Source of the DNA: Martinezella miluonensis
GTDB taxonomy: Bacteria; Pseudomonadota; Alphaproteobacteria; Rhizobiales; Rhizobiaceae
DNA length: 64,000 nucleotides
NCBI RefSeq assembly: GCF_900094545.1
Contig: NZ_FMAH01000003.1
Coordinates: 247,423-311,422 of the forward strand
Direction: 5' to 3'
A model generated the notes under the pieces. It made no database searches. It was not told the DNA's origin and saw nothing but the letters and a program-made list of their open reading frames with translations. The position numbers and the translations under genes are program-made. Within the stretch, counting starts at the first letter, position 1, and each line of letters opens with the position of its first letter. Below, piece after piece: positions 43,959-53,165 of this stretch.

Positions 43959-44765
43959 TCAGCGACGATCGTCCCGCGGGGTATCATATAACTCCTGCCG
44001 GCGGGCGATTTCTCTCGGCGCATAGCCAAAGGCGCGCTTGAACATCGATGTGAAAGCAGCCGGGTTCTTGTAGCCGAGATCCAGTGCGATTGTCGTCACT
44101 GGCGTGCCGGCGACAAGCCGCGGTAGCGCTGCGTGCAGACAAGCCTGCTGGCGCCATTCGACGAGGCTCAGGCCCGTTTCCAGGCGAAACATCCGCGTGA
44201 ACGCACGCCGGCTCATGCTCAGATGCTTCGCCCAGGTATCGATCGTATCATGCGCAGTCGGATGAAGCAGGAAGTCCTGGCATTTCTGCGCAAGCATAGG
44301 GTTCCGCGGCAAAGGCAGGGAAAGCGGCAGCGGCTTCAGTCGGGCAAGTTCATGCAGAAGCAGCGCCATCAGCGCCCCGGAGCGGTCGTTCGGATCATAT
44401 TCGACCGGAATATCGACGGCTTCGGCAATCAAGGCCCGCAGCAACGGCGATATTTCAACTACCTGGCAGTGATCCGGCATCGTTTCTATGGCGTGCGGCT
44501 CGATATAGATGCTGCGCATGCTGACATTGCCGAGCATGCGGACGCTGTGGGTGACGCCGGGAGGAATCCACATGCCCCTTTCCGGCGGCATGACGTGCGT
44601 ACCGTTCGGAGTGGTCGCCAGCACCACGCCGGAAAAACCGTAGAGCAGTTGCGCACGGCGATGCTGATGCGGATCGACGCGATGCCCATCCGCGTATTCG
44701 TTGCCGAGCGCCAGGAGCGGTCGCTCGACATCAATGAAAGGATCAATCCGGCTGTTCCTGACCAT
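43959..44765 (-). CDS. AraC family transcriptional regulator with cupin domain
   Basis: A 268-residue regulator. The cupin part has HRVDPHQHRRAQLLYGFSG (about residues 28-46) and MPPERGMWIPPGVTHSVRM. The C-terminal AraC domain has HDTIDTWAKHLSMSRRAFTR and TTIALDLGYKNPAAFTSMFK. It is divergent from the MFS pump gene with 94 bases between starts, the usual arrangement for a regulator of an efflux pump. Confidence 0.9.
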   Translation of the reverse strand: MVRNSRIDPFIDVERPLLALGNEYADGHRVDPHQHRRAQLLYGFSGVVLATTPNGTHVMPPERGMWIPPGVTHSVRMLGNVSMRSIYIEPHAIETMPDHCQVVEISPLLRALIAEAVDIPVEYDPNDRSGALMALLLHELARLKPLPLSLPLPRNPMLAQKCQDFLLHPTAHDTIDTWAKHLSMSRRAFTRMFRLETGLSLVEWRQQACLHAALPRLVAGTPVTTIALDLGYKNPAAFTSMFKRAFGYAPREIARRQELYDTPRDDRR

Positions 44766-44859
44766 TTTGGCCCAGTCTCGTAATAATTGCGCCTAATCGC
44801 GGTGGCGGGCGATCGGCTCTTTCAATATCAGCGCAGAAGACGAATTGAAAGCGAGTGCC

Positions 44860-46056
44860 ATGAGCCAGGTCATGAACGCGCCCCGCGCGGCTACCACCAT
44901 ATACCCGATCCTGCTGGTCGCCAGTCTCGGCCATTTCATCAACGATGTGACGCAGTCCCTGCTGCCCGCAAGCTATCCGGTGCTGAAAACCGGCTTTGCC
45001 CTGAGCTTTGCCCAGCTCGGCGTGCTGACCTTCGTCTATCAGGTGACCGCATCGATCCTGCAGCCCTTCGTCGGATGGTACACCGACGGCAAGCCGCAGC
45101 CTTATTCCCTTCCCTTCGGCATGGCCTGCAGTTGCGCTGGCATGGTGACGCTGGGGTTCGCACCGAACTATTCGGTTCTAGTGATGGGCGCGGTCCTGCT
45201 CGGATTCGGCTCCTCGATCTTCCATCCGGAAGCGTCGCGCATCGCGCGCTTGGCATCCGGCGGCAAGCATGGTTTTGCACAATCCGTGTTTCAGGTTGGC
45301 GGCAATTTCGGCACGTCGCTCGGCCCATTGCTGGCGGCCTTCTTCATCCTGCCGCATGGGCAACGCGGCATGGCCTTGCTTGCCATTCTCGCATTCATCG
45401 GCATCCTCATTCTCAGCGGTCTCGACCGTTGGTATCAGATGCATGGGCAAAGCCTTCGCGCTCCGGCCAAATCCGGCAGGAAGCACAAGGCGCTGAGCCT
45501 GTCGCGTACCCGTGTCGGCATTGCCATCGCCGTGCTGATCGCGTTGATTTTCTCGAAATACTTCTATCTAGCGAGCTTCACCAGCTACTACAATTTCTAC
45601 CTGATGGACCGGTTCGGGCTTTCCGAACGGTCGGCGCAGCTCTGCCAGTTCGTCTTCTTCGCCGCCGTCGCTTTCGGCACCATGATCGGCGGCCCCGTGG
45701 GCGATCGCATCGGCCGCAAGAAAGTCATCTGGGGCTCGATCCTCGGCATATTGCCGTTCACGATCGTCCTGCCGCATGCCAGCCTGGAAGTCACGGTTAT
45801 CCTCAGCGCCATCATCGGCACCGTCATCGCCTCGGCATTTTCGGCAATCGTCGTCTATGCGCAGGAGTTGATGCCCGGCCGCGTCGGCATGGTCTCGGGC
45901 CTGTTCTTCGGCTTCGCCTTCGGCATGGGCGGCATCGGAGCTGCCGCCCTTGGGGCCCTGGCGGACCGGACCAGCATCGAGTTCGTGTTCGAGCTTTGCG
46001 CATTCCTGCCGCTGATCGGGCTTTTGACGATCCTGCTTCCAAATGTCGAGGACTGA
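44860..46056 (+). CDS. MFS transporter, fosmidomycin resistance (Fsr) type
   Basis: A 398-residue, 12-helix exporter. The opening LVASLGHFINDVTQSLLPAS (about residues 21-40) and GFGSSIFHPEASRIAR (about 114-129) are typical of the Fsr group. Fosmidomycin is itself a phosphonate, so this pump fits the phosphonate-rich neighbourhood, though relatives export many compounds. Start: ATG at 44860 (SQVMNAP) preferred over a TTG at 44845. Likely controlled by the divergent AraC gene. Confidence 0.88.
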   Translation: MSQVMNAPRAATTIYPILLVASLGHFINDVTQSLLPASYPVLKTGFALSFAQLGVLTFVYQVTASILQPFVGWYTDGKPQPYSLPFGMACSCAGMVTLGFAPNYSVLVMGAVLLGFGSSIFHPEASRIARLASGGKHGFAQSVFQVGGNFGTSLGPLLAAFFILPHGQRGMALLAILAFIGILILSGLDRWYQMHGQSLRAPAKSGRKHKALSLSRTRVGIAIAVLIALIFSKYFYLASFTSYYNFYLMDRFGLSERSAQLCQFVFFAAVAFGTMIGGPVGDRIGRKKVIWGSILGILPFTIVLPHASLEVTVILSAIIGTVIASAFSAIVVYAQELMPGRVGMVSGLFFGFAFGMGGIGAAALGALADRTSIEFVFELCAFLPLIGLLTILLPNVED

Positions 46057-46733
46057 AGGCGGGCCGCGGCTGTGAGGGGCTTACTCAGCTCGGCAAACCT
46101 GTCTGGCGCATACGCGACCGGCAACGGCAACGAGACAGCCGTCGATCCTCAAGCCGCCAAATGATTTTGCTTGGGTCAACGGGACCGGCCCGCGAAAGGG
46201 GGTTCGCTCCTCGTAATTGGAACGCTTCCGCGTCCGGTCCTGCATTCCTCGCAGGCCGAACCTGCTGGAGGCGGCGCTATTGCCCGCCGATTGCGGCAAG
46301 AGATTGGCTGTCGATAAGAAAATTCGAAAGGTCTTGGATTCAGGGCCTATTAGGTTGGTTTGAGGCGTAATTCAGGGCCTTTCGAGGAAGAAGCTGCCTC
46401 GAACTACCTTTGATAAGCGAACACACGCCGAGGTCGGCCGCAGCCCCCCGCGATCCAGCTTCTCGGCGAACGGCTCCGGCCACTCCGCCACGGCGACCTG
46501 CAGTCGGATGTCCAACCGCCTCTTTCGCCCCGTCAGCCAATTCAGGCGCAGCAGCGTCTACGGTCGTGTCTATCGCCACCTACGGACGAGGCCCGCAACG
46601 ATCGCGCCCAGAGCGCCCTTGCCGTTAACCATCTATTAAGATTTGGCGCCGCTCGGCGACGGGCCAAATTGACTTCACCGCCTGCAAAACTTAACAGTTC
46701 GTTAACACTGTTCCTTTGGGCAAAGGCGTTTGT
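46057..46733. other. Gene-poor stretch with a short direct repeat
   Basis: About 680 bases without a recognisable gene; the small frames on both strands have no family similarity and skewed composition. An 11-base direct repeat ATTCAGGGCCT occurs at 46338-46348 and 46370-46380, which could be a leftover of an insertion event. The last 100 bases (GTTAACCATCTATTAAG and TTAACACTG) are AT-rich and probably hold the promoter of the next gene. Confidence 0.4.
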
Positions 46734-47375
46734 ATGTTTTGCGTCGTCCGGCCAGCCAAGCTCTTTTCTGTCGGCAAGAGCATTCTTTCTGCCTTGATTT
46801 TCGCAAGCACGGTAATCGCCTGGGAGGCAGGCGCCTCGGCTGCTCCAAGCCCGGTCATGTCGACAGGTTCGATAACCTCTCAGCCGATAGGACATTATGA
46901 TTTTTGCCAGCGGCGGCCAGACGAATGCTCGATCCATCCGAGCGACTTGCGTCCCGTCAAGATCACCCAAAAGACCTGGGACGAGATTGTCGAGGTCAAT
47001 GCCTCAGTCAACAAATGGGTCAAGCCCATCAGCGATTTCGATCACTACGGCGTGGTGCAATACTGGAACTATCCTGACGACGGCATGGGCAATTGCGAGC
47101 ATTACGCTCTCGAGAAGCGCCGCGAGCTGATGGAAAAGGGCATATCGCTTGCCAACCTGCTGATCACCGTGGTGCGCCTTCCCAATGGCGAGGGTCACGC
47201 CGTCGTCACGGTGCGCACCGATCGCGGCGACTTCATTCTCGATAATCTGAGCGACCAGGTGAAAAGCTGGACGCAGACGCCGTATCACTTCCTCAAGCGC
47301 CAGGCGATCAATGACACCGGCCGTTGGGTTGACATCATCCAGAAGCCGATGGTCGTGGCGAGTGCGATGAACTAG
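46734..47375 (+). CDS. Transglutaminase-like cysteine peptidase (BTLCP) family protein
   Basis: A 213-residue secreted protein. Signal peptide at about residues 10-37 (hydrophobic core, AGASAAPS cleavage region). The catalytic triad of the bacterial transglutaminase-like family is visible: Cys in MGNCEHYALEKRREL (about residue 122), His in GEGHAVVTVRTD (about 153) and Asp in FILDNLSDQV (about 169). Family members in Rhizobiales are periplasmic and of poorly known role. ATG at 46734 with AAAGG upstream. Confidence 0.9.
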   Translation: MFCVVRPAKLFSVGKSILSALIFASTVIAWEAGASAAPSPVMSTGSITSQPIGHYDFCQRRPDECSIHPSDLRPVKITQKTWDEIVEVNASVNKWVKPISDFDHYGVVQYWNYPDDGMGNCEHYALEKRRELMEKGISLANLLITVVRLPNGEGHAVVTVRTDRGDFILDNLSDQVKSWTQTPYHFLKRQAINDTGRWVDIIQKPMVVASAMN

Positions 47376-47399
47376 GCTGAGAGGCTGCTATTGTAGCCT

Positions 47400-47715
47400 C
47401 TACCCTTGCAGCATGCGCGCCAGCATATGCCTGATATGATCCTGGCCACCGAAAAAATGGCAGCAACGGTAATCGTCTGCCGCTCCTCCGCCGGTAGAAA
47501 CCAGATAACGGCCCTGTCCCGTCGCAGAAAGCGGATGCCGGAGTGAATATCCGGCCGCGATGTGCCGATGTAAGGTGTTTCGACCAGGCGCTCAATATCG
47601 AGGCGGAGCTGACGAATCCGGTCAGCCGCACGCGCCCAGGTGTCGTCGGACGTATGCCGTCTTCTGGCGCTATCAGCTCGCCGGATTGCAGGCTTTGCTA
47701 AATCCCTCCTAAAGC
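47400..47715 (-). pseudogene. RelE/ParE-type toxin, frameshifted
   Basis: The minus strand encodes IRQLRLDIERLVETPYIG then SGIRFLRRDRAVIWFLPA and ITVAAIF, a RelE/ParE toxin body. At an A6 run (47452-47457) the frame is lost: adding one base restores FFGGQDHIRHMLARMLQG and a stop at 47400-47402, the normal toxin end. The N-terminus before DTWARAAD is also poorly matched. No antitoxin gene was recognised upstream. It is probably inactive. Confidence 0.55.
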
Positions 47716-47920
47716 ACGCGCAGCCTGCCAATGATCGTTCAGGAATTGCAACCCTGTTGTGATCGCCCCCCATGATCCAGCGAACCATTGCGAGGCCGAA
47801 ATCGGAGGCTTTGCCCTCTGTAGCCAGCTAGGGCGATAGAATCGCCTTAGCTGCATTGACAAAAGCCCCATTCGCCATAGCAGACCACACGGTGTGCCTG
47901 TCGAAGCCATTCAAGGGCAT

Positions 47921-49378
47921 TCATCGCCGGCTCTTGCCGCCTCGTCGATCGGCATCGACCACCACCGACGGGGCGATCGATCTGATCTCCAGCCGCACGC
48001 AAAAACCGTGATTGGTGTCGAAAAACGACACTCTGCCGCCGTGAATTTCAGCGGCTCGCTTGACCAGGTTCAAACCGAGGCCGGCGCCGGACGAGCTGGT
48101 GTTGATGCGGCGGAATGGTTCGAAAACGCGGTCGCGCTCCGACGGCGGTATGCCCAGGCCCTGATCGCAAACATCGATCGTGCCGGCGGCGCCGACCTTG
48201 ACGACGATCGCGCCCTTGCCGCCGGCATGGTCGATCGCGTTTCGAATGAGGTTCACCACCGCCATTTCGATCGTCGACGTCTGGATGACGAAGACGGCCT
48301 CCTCCGGGCTGGGTTCGAATTCGAAATCATAACCGACATCCATTGCGATCGGGGCAAGATCAACGGCGATGTTTTCGACCAACACGTTCAGGTCCTTCCG
48401 TTCCGCGCGCAACTCGACCACGCCTATGGCCTGCATCTCCAGAAGCTGATGGGCAACGCGCGAAAGGCGGTCGATATCGCCTCGAAGCTGCTGACTGACC
48501 TCGGCCTCGGGAAGGAGATCGGCTCGAGTTCGCGCGATCGCGATGGGCGTCCTCAGCTCGTGAGCCGCATCGGCGAGAAAGCGATTGTGTCGATTATAAC
48601 CTTCGTCGAGCTTGGAAAGGGCCTGGTTGAACGCATCCACCAGTGGGATGATCTCGTTCGGCACTTTCGAGCGATCGAGGCGGGCAGACCGGGTATCGAA
48701 GTCGATCGTCTGTGCCTTTGTTGCCGTTTCCACCAGCCCACTCAATGATCGACCAACGGCACGCGGCGTCACGAGCAAAGTGGCCACCCCCGTAAGCGCG
48801 AGCATGGGCACGACAGCAATGAGAATAATGAATCCCACAGCCGGCAAGACACTAAACCAGGGGGTTTGCCCATCAGCATCCTTCGCGACGTCGACGCGGA
48901 TGTTGATCCAGACATTGAGACCCTCATTGGGAAAGCCCCGTTCGGTCGCGGCGACGAATTGAAGCTTGCCGATCGGCGTGTCCCGGTTTTCGAGTGTGGC
49001 ATGGGTTCCGTTGCCAACCTCCACCCTCGCCCGATCGATCGTCCGGGGAAAGCTTTCCCTGAGCGGGGCCGCTGGCGCCTCTCCATATTGGAAGATGGAC
49101 CCATCGGCGTCGCGAATGATGAACCACAGTTCAGGAGAACGACGCTTCAGCTCCGTGATCTCGAGCGCCTCGATCACCTGCAGCCGGCCGTCAGTATCCC
49201 TTGCCACATGTTCCGCAACGATGCGAACGGCCTGTTCATTGCCGTCTTCCAGCTCCGGATTGATGATCCAGATCCAGCCGACGAGAAGGACGACAAAGAG
49301 AACGAGAAGAAATGCCTGCAATGGGATCAGGCGCTTTATCAGCCCCCATCGCAACGATCGGCTGCGTTCTGCCTTCAT
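47921..49378 (-). CDS. Two-component sensor histidine kinase
   Basis: A 485-residue membrane kinase. Two helices (about residues 14-37 and 178-205) flank a periplasmic sensor of about 140 residues. The H-box is AAHELRTPIA, the N-box NLIRNAIDHA, and the G-boxes DQGLGIP and GAGLGLNLV, so it should be active. It overlaps the response regulator gene by 4 bases (ATGA), and the pair are co-expressed. The signal is unknown; the architecture resembles QseC/TctE-type sensors. Confidence 0.93.
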   Translation of the reverse strand: MKAERSRSLRWGLIKRLIPLQAFLLVLFVVLLVGWIWIINPELEDGNEQAVRIVAEHVARDTDGRLQVIEALEITELKRRSPELWFIIRDADGSIFQYGEAPAAPLRESFPRTIDRARVEVGNGTHATLENRDTPIGKLQFVAATERGFPNEGLNVWINIRVDVAKDADGQTPWFSVLPAVGFIILIAVVPMLALTGVATLLVTPRAVGRSLSGLVETATKAQTIDFDTRSARLDRSKVPNEIIPLVDAFNQALSKLDEGYNRHNRFLADAAHELRTPIAIARTRADLLPEAEVSQQLRGDIDRLSRVAHQLLEMQAIGVVELRAERKDLNVLVENIAVDLAPIAMDVGYDFEFEPSPEEAVFVIQTSTIEMAVVNLIRNAIDHAGGKGAIVVKVGAAGTIDVCDQGLGIPPSERDRVFEPFRRINTSSSGAGLGLNLVKRAAEIHGGRVSFFDTNHGFCVRLEIRSIAPSVVVDADRRGGKSRR

Positions 49379-50061
49379 GCCTTCGCCCGGATCAAATAGC
49401 CGATGTTTCGCACAGCTCTTATCTCGACCGCGGCTCCGGCCATAACAAGCTTCTTTCGGATTCGTGAAATATGGGCATCGAGCGCATTCGACCCGATTTC
49501 GTCTTCCAATGCATAGACCGACTCGATCAAGTTAGACCTCGTGACGATGCGGTTCGGGCGGCGCATCAATGCCTCCAGCACCAGATATTCCCGTCGTGGG
49601 AACTCGATCACCGACCCCGCAATGGAGACCTCGTTGCTCCGGGGATCGACGCTCAGATTGCCGAAATCCAGATATTTGTCGGAGAGCGTGGGGCCTCGCC
49701 TCTGGAGCGCCCGCAACCGGGCAAGCAGCTCCTCGATTGCGAAGGGTTTGGCTAGATAGTCGTCGGCGCCGCTGTCCAGCCCATCGACGCGGTGATCGAC
49801 GCTGCCGAGAGCGGTCAAGACAAGAATCGGCACCGAATGCTTGCGTTGCCGAAGCGCTGCGACCAGGTCCAGGCCTTCGCCATCCGGCAGACGGCGATCC
49901 AGGACCAGAACATCATAGGTGCCGACGCGGGCCATGGCATCGGCATCCGCGATCGTGCGGACATGGTCGGCAAGCACATCGCGGCGCCTCAGCGCCTCAA
50001 GCAAAGCCTGAGCCATCTCTGGTTCATCCTCAAGTAGCAAGATCCGCAATGGCCTCTCCAT
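49375..50061 (-). CDS. Response regulator, OmpR/PhoB family
   Basis: A 228-residue regulator. Receiver domain (about residues 5-120): acidic pair LLEDEP, phosphoacceptor Asp in VLVLDRRLPDGEG (about residue 51) and Lys in YLAKPF (about 102). C-terminal winged helix: EFPRREYLVLEALMRRPNRI and ISRIRKKL. I start at ATG 50059-50061 (MERPLRILLLEDE), the normal family start; the frame continues upstream without similarity. Confidence 0.93.
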   Translation of the reverse strand: MERPLRILLLEDEPEMAQALLEALRRRDVLADHVRTIADADAMARVGTYDVLVLDRRLPDGEGLDLVAALRQRKHSVPILVLTALGSVDHRVDGLDSGADDYLAKPFAIEELLARLRALQRRGPTLSDKYLDFGNLSVDPRSNEVSIAGSVIEFPRREYLVLEALMRRPNRIVTRSNLIESVYALEDEIGSNALDAHISRIRKKLVMAGAAVEIRAVRNIGYLIRAKA

Positions 50062-50375
50062 AAAGAAGACAGCACCCTGCCATCCCCTTCCCCACTGACA
50101 TGCCAAAGATTGCCGAAACATTACATGTGCGCTTCCCGTATAGAGCGCAAGGTGGGATCCGAGCGATATCGATTGGATGAAGATCCGGCGTTCAAGGCGA
50201 GACCGAAGAGCGGTACGCCGAGCCTGCGTTCACAACTTGGTCAGACTGCTTAAAAGTTGTTAAGGACTTGCCATTCCACCTTTTGTTGGTCTAATCCAGC
50301 CACAAATCAAATCTACGGGTCGGGCGACAGATTCACCCGCCCGCCTTATTCGTTAACAACGCCATCGCAATCCTC
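50062..50375. other. Intergenic region between response regulator and L,D-transpeptidase
   Basis: A 314-base divergent promoter region without genes. It has a GC-rich inverted pair (GGGCG near 50321 and CGCCC near 50338) shortly before the transpeptidase gene. No promoter could be assigned with confidence. Confidence 0.35.
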
Positions 50376-51167
50376 ATGAGCCGCATTTCATCCTCCTTAT
50401 CCCGCCGAACTTTCATTTTCGGCTCGCTGGCAGCTTCTGCTACGCTGGCCGGCTGCTCCACAGTGCCCGGCGCGCAAGGAGCTCCCGGTGAGCAAGCACA
50501 GCTACAGACACCGCTACCGGTCACTCCATCGCCGAAGCCGCTCGTAGAGCCGGAAGTCACTCCCGAGGTCGCCTCCGCTCCCGCAGTTTCCCCTGAAATC
50601 GCCGCGCGTTATGCGCAGCTCCAGGATGGCGATTTCACGATCCCTGCGATTCCCTACCAAAAGATCGATCCGAAATATTATCGCCAGCAAGTCACGGACC
50701 CGACTGGCGAGCCTGCCGGAACCGTTGTCGTCGACACGGCATCGCGCTTCCTCTACCTGGTACAGCCGGGCGGCAAGGCGATACGCTACGGTGTGGGGAT
50801 TGGCCGTGAAGGTTTCGCCTGGAAGGGGGAAGGCACCATCCACTGGCGTCAGCATTGGCCTCGCTGGAAGCCGCCGTCGGATATGATTGCCCGCCAACCG
50901 GGCCTCGCAAAATTCTCCGTCGCCAATGGCGGCATGGCGCCGGGGTTGAAAAATCCTCTCGGAGCCCGCGCGCTTTACATTTTCCAGAACGGCAAGGACA
51001 CGCTCTACCGCCTGCACGGCACGCCGGATTGGAAATCAATCGGCAAGGCAACGTCTTCCGGCTGCGTCAGGCTTATCAACCAGGACGCGATCGACCTCTA
51101 CGAACGGGTCCCATACCATGCCCGGATCGTTGTCTATCAGACGCCACTACCCGGAACTGCGGCCTGA
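50376..51167 (+). CDS. L,D-transpeptidase lipoprotein (YkuD domain)
   Basis: A 263-residue cell-wall enzyme. The leader SRRTFIFGSLAASATLAGCS has a twin-arginine-like start and a lipobox (LAGC, Cys at about residue 26). A Pro-rich linker follows. The YkuD domain (about 115-260) has VVVDTASRFLYLVQPGGKAI, the long HWRQHWPRW insertion and the catalytic motif YRLHGTPDWKSIGKATSSGC then VRL (His about 211, Cys about 227). It cross-links peptidoglycan or attaches proteins to it in the periplasm, as in rhizobial polar-growth enzymes. Confidence 0.93.
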   Translation: MSRISSSLSRRTFIFGSLAASATLAGCSTVPGAQGAPGEQAQLQTPLPVTPSPKPLVEPEVTPEVASAPAVSPEIAARYAQLQDGDFTIPAIPYQKIDPKYYRQQVTDPTGEPAGTVVVDTASRFLYLVQPGGKAIRYGVGIGREGFAWKGEGTIHWRQHWPRWKPPSDMIARQPGLAKFSVANGGMAPGLKNPLGARALYIFQNGKDTLYRLHGTPDWKSIGKATSSGCVRLINQDAIDLYERVPYHARIVVYQTPLPGTAA

Positions 51168-51292
51168 GAATGCGCGGATAATCAGACGGGCGGCGATCTC
51201 CGGCCGCCGCCTCTCCTGCCAGGATGTTGTTGCAACAGCAGACTTCAGGGAGCTTTCTTACGCCTGATGGCAGAGGTCTGCTCGCCGTTTGT

Positions 51293-51604
51293 TCAGTGGT
51301 TCTTGTTCGGGCCTTTGCCCGTGGTGAAGCTGCAGGTTTTTATCTTGCAGCTCGGCTCGTCACTTGTCGGGACGCTGGCGCTGGCCATAACACCCTGGCC
51401 GAGGCACGACATCGAATTGGAAACGGTTCGGTAATACATCATCAGGCCTGGATGATGCGACGGGTATCTCAGGACTATTGAGTCTTCCTGTGACACCTTT
51501 TCGTGGACGGCAGAGCAAGTCATCGACTTGGAATCGTGGGCCGACATCGCCATGGCATCTGTGGAAATCATTCCGATTGCGGCAAGTATGATGATCATCT
51601 TCAT
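51293..51604 (-). CDS. Small secreted protein with four mature cysteines, unknown function
   Basis: A 103-residue protein. Signal peptide MKMIIILAAIGMISTDAMAM with cleavage near AMA (about residue 19), then four cysteines: MTCSAVH, MSCLGQG and SCKIKTCSF. These could form two disulfides in the periplasm. The ATG at 51602-51604 has AAGGAAG 8 bases upstream, a strong start. No family recognised. Confidence 0.65.
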   Translation of the reverse strand: MKMIIILAAIGMISTDAMAMSAHDSKSMTCSAVHEKVSQEDSIVLRYPSHHPGLMMYYRTVSNSMSCLGQGVMASASVPTSDEPSCKIKTCSFTTGKGPNKNH

Positions 51605-51841
51605 GAGGGCTTCCTTTAGTCGGCACTGAACGACGCTAGGAGGTGACATATCCCATCATTAGCATCACATTTATGACTGTGAGCCGGCTTCCTTTTCGCT
51701 GAACTGCAAGCAGCTGCCATGGCTGATTACCCACGAATACATCACCCCACACGGTCAAGCGGAAGACTGCCTCGGGCCACTCCCATCTGTTGCAGAGCGT
51801 AGGCCGGGCAGGATTTTCAATTGCTTCTAATGGAATACAAA

Positions 51842-51865
51842 AGGCCCGGTGCACATACCGGGCCT
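51842..51865 (-). terminator. Rho-independent terminator of the porin gene
   Basis: Perfect 9-base stem AGGCCCGGT/ACCGGGCCT with a 6-base loop, followed on the minus strand by TTTTG. It starts 37 bases after the porin stop codon. Confidence 0.85.
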
Positions 51866-51901
51866 AATCTCAGATTGGAGATTGAACCAAACCGAATAGG
51901 G

Positions 51902-53002
51902 TTAGAAAGTCCGTTCGAAGCGCAGGATGCCCGAGAAGGAATCGTCACCCGGAAGATCGTAGTGAACATAGGTCACTTCCGGCTCGATCAGCAGGTTCTT
52001 GACCGGATTGAACTTTACGTTCGTGGTCGCTTCGAAGATCTTGGAGTCGGTATAAGCGAGCTGGACGTTCCACTTCAGCTTGTCGTTGATCGGAACCCCG
52101 ACGCCGCCCCAGACAGCCCAATCACCCCAGCCGCAATCTGCGCCATGAACAACACCGGAAGAGGTCGTGCAGGCCGAAACGTTCTGGTTCGATCCGGCAT
52201 ACTGGTTGAGCTTGCTGCCATCAGTGTTCCAGCCCCCCATCAGGAAGGCGGAGAACACGCCGAAATCGGCATCGATACGAGCCTTGACGGCACCTTCCTC
52301 GACGATGGAGTCATAACCGCCGACGACGCGGAACTGCCAAGCGCCAGCCTTGTAGCCCAGGCCGGCAACGACATTCGGAGCGTAGTGGTTGGCCTCCGAC
52401 AATTGCCAGCTTCCGCCATAAGCGCTGGTGGTGGATCCGGAATTGCTGTCTTCGAGCGAAATGACGCCGGTAAAGCCGGTGCCGCTGTCGTAGTTGTACG
52501 TCAACTGGTTGAGTTCGTAGGGGCCGTCATAAATGACGTCGTCCTGAATCACATCGCCGGCATAGCCGATGAACTGGTTGTATTGCGAGTCTGTCTTACC
52601 GACGGTGAAGCCGCCAAGCGTGATATAGGCCCACAAGAGGTTGGTGCTGGTGGCGTTGCCGTCGTTCCAGTCCCAGCGAACAATGGTCTCGGTCTTCAAC
52701 GGACCGTATTCAGTGTCGGTAGCGGTGTTGAGGTTCAGCTCGGCGCGGGTATGCCACTTTGTGCCAAAGCTGCTGCTTCGATTGTAAGGGTCCTTCCACT
52801 GCCCTTCCGTGCGCACCTTGCCGCCCACTCTGAGGCAGGTTTCGGTGCCGGGAATGAAGAAGTAGCCAGCGCCGAAAGCATCACAAATACGAACATATTC
52901 CAACGGTTCCGGCTCGGCGGCGACGATGGCGTCGGCCGCGTGAGCGCCGGATACTACGCTGAACGCAGCAGCGGAGCCGATAAGCAAGCTCTTGATGTTC
53001 AT
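51902..53002 (-). CDS. Outer-membrane porin, RopA/Omp2b type
   Basis: A 366-residue outer-membrane beta-barrel precursor. Signal peptide MNIKSLLIGSAAAFSVVSG with cleavage after AHA (about residue 22). The mature start ADAIVAAEPEPLEYVRICDA and YFFIPGTETCLRVGGKVR is the hallmark of alphaproteobacterial porin_2 proteins with its two cysteines, and the last residues ILRFERTF end in Phe as required for insertion by the Bam complex. ATG at 53000-53002 with GGAG upstream. A strong terminator follows and a tandem repeat lies in the promoter region. Confidence 0.95.
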   Translation of the reverse strand: MNIKSLLIGSAAAFSVVSGAHAADAIVAAEPEPLEYVRICDAFGAGYFFIPGTETCLRVGGKVRTEGQWKDPYNRSSSFGTKWHTRAELNLNTATDTEYGPLKTETIVRWDWNDGNATSTNLLWAYITLGGFTVGKTDSQYNQFIGYAGDVIQDDVIYDGPYELNQLTYNYDSGTGFTGVISLEDSNSGSTTSAYGGSWQLSEANHYAPNVVAGLGYKAGAWQFRVVGGYDSIVEEGAVKARIDADFGVFSAFLMGGWNTDGSKLNQYAGSNQNVSACTTSSGVVHGADCGWGDWAVWGGVGVPINDKLKWNVQLAYTDSKIFEATTNVKFNPVKNLLIEPEVTYVHYDLPGDDSFSGILRFERTF

Positions 53003-53146
53003 GGTAACTCCATTCGTCAAATGAACTTGCGCGATGAACAAACCTGGGGCCTCTCGACGTCAAGTTCAGTGCCAATCTCGAAGCATGGCGCTTCGCCTCC
53101 CAACGGCACGATGCGTTCGGAGCTGGCCTTTTACAAGGAGCTAATG

Positions 53147-53165
53147 AAATGTGACAAAATGTGAC
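53147..53165 (-). promoter_or_regulatory. Tandem repeat upstream of the porin gene (possible OmpR-family site)
   Basis: AAATGTGAC occurs twice with a 10-base period (53147-53155 and 53157-53165); on the porin strand it reads GTCACATTTTGTCACATTT. It lies 145 bases upstream of the porin start. Direct repeats of about one helical turn are typical for OmpR-family regulators such as ChvI, which controls porins in rhizobia; the assignment to ChvI is inference. Confidence 0.4.

Noticed and set aside
51189..51208. GC-rich hairpin after the L,D-transpeptidase gene (GGCGGC/GCCGCC)
   Set aside because: No T-run follows the stem, so it is not a convincing terminator.
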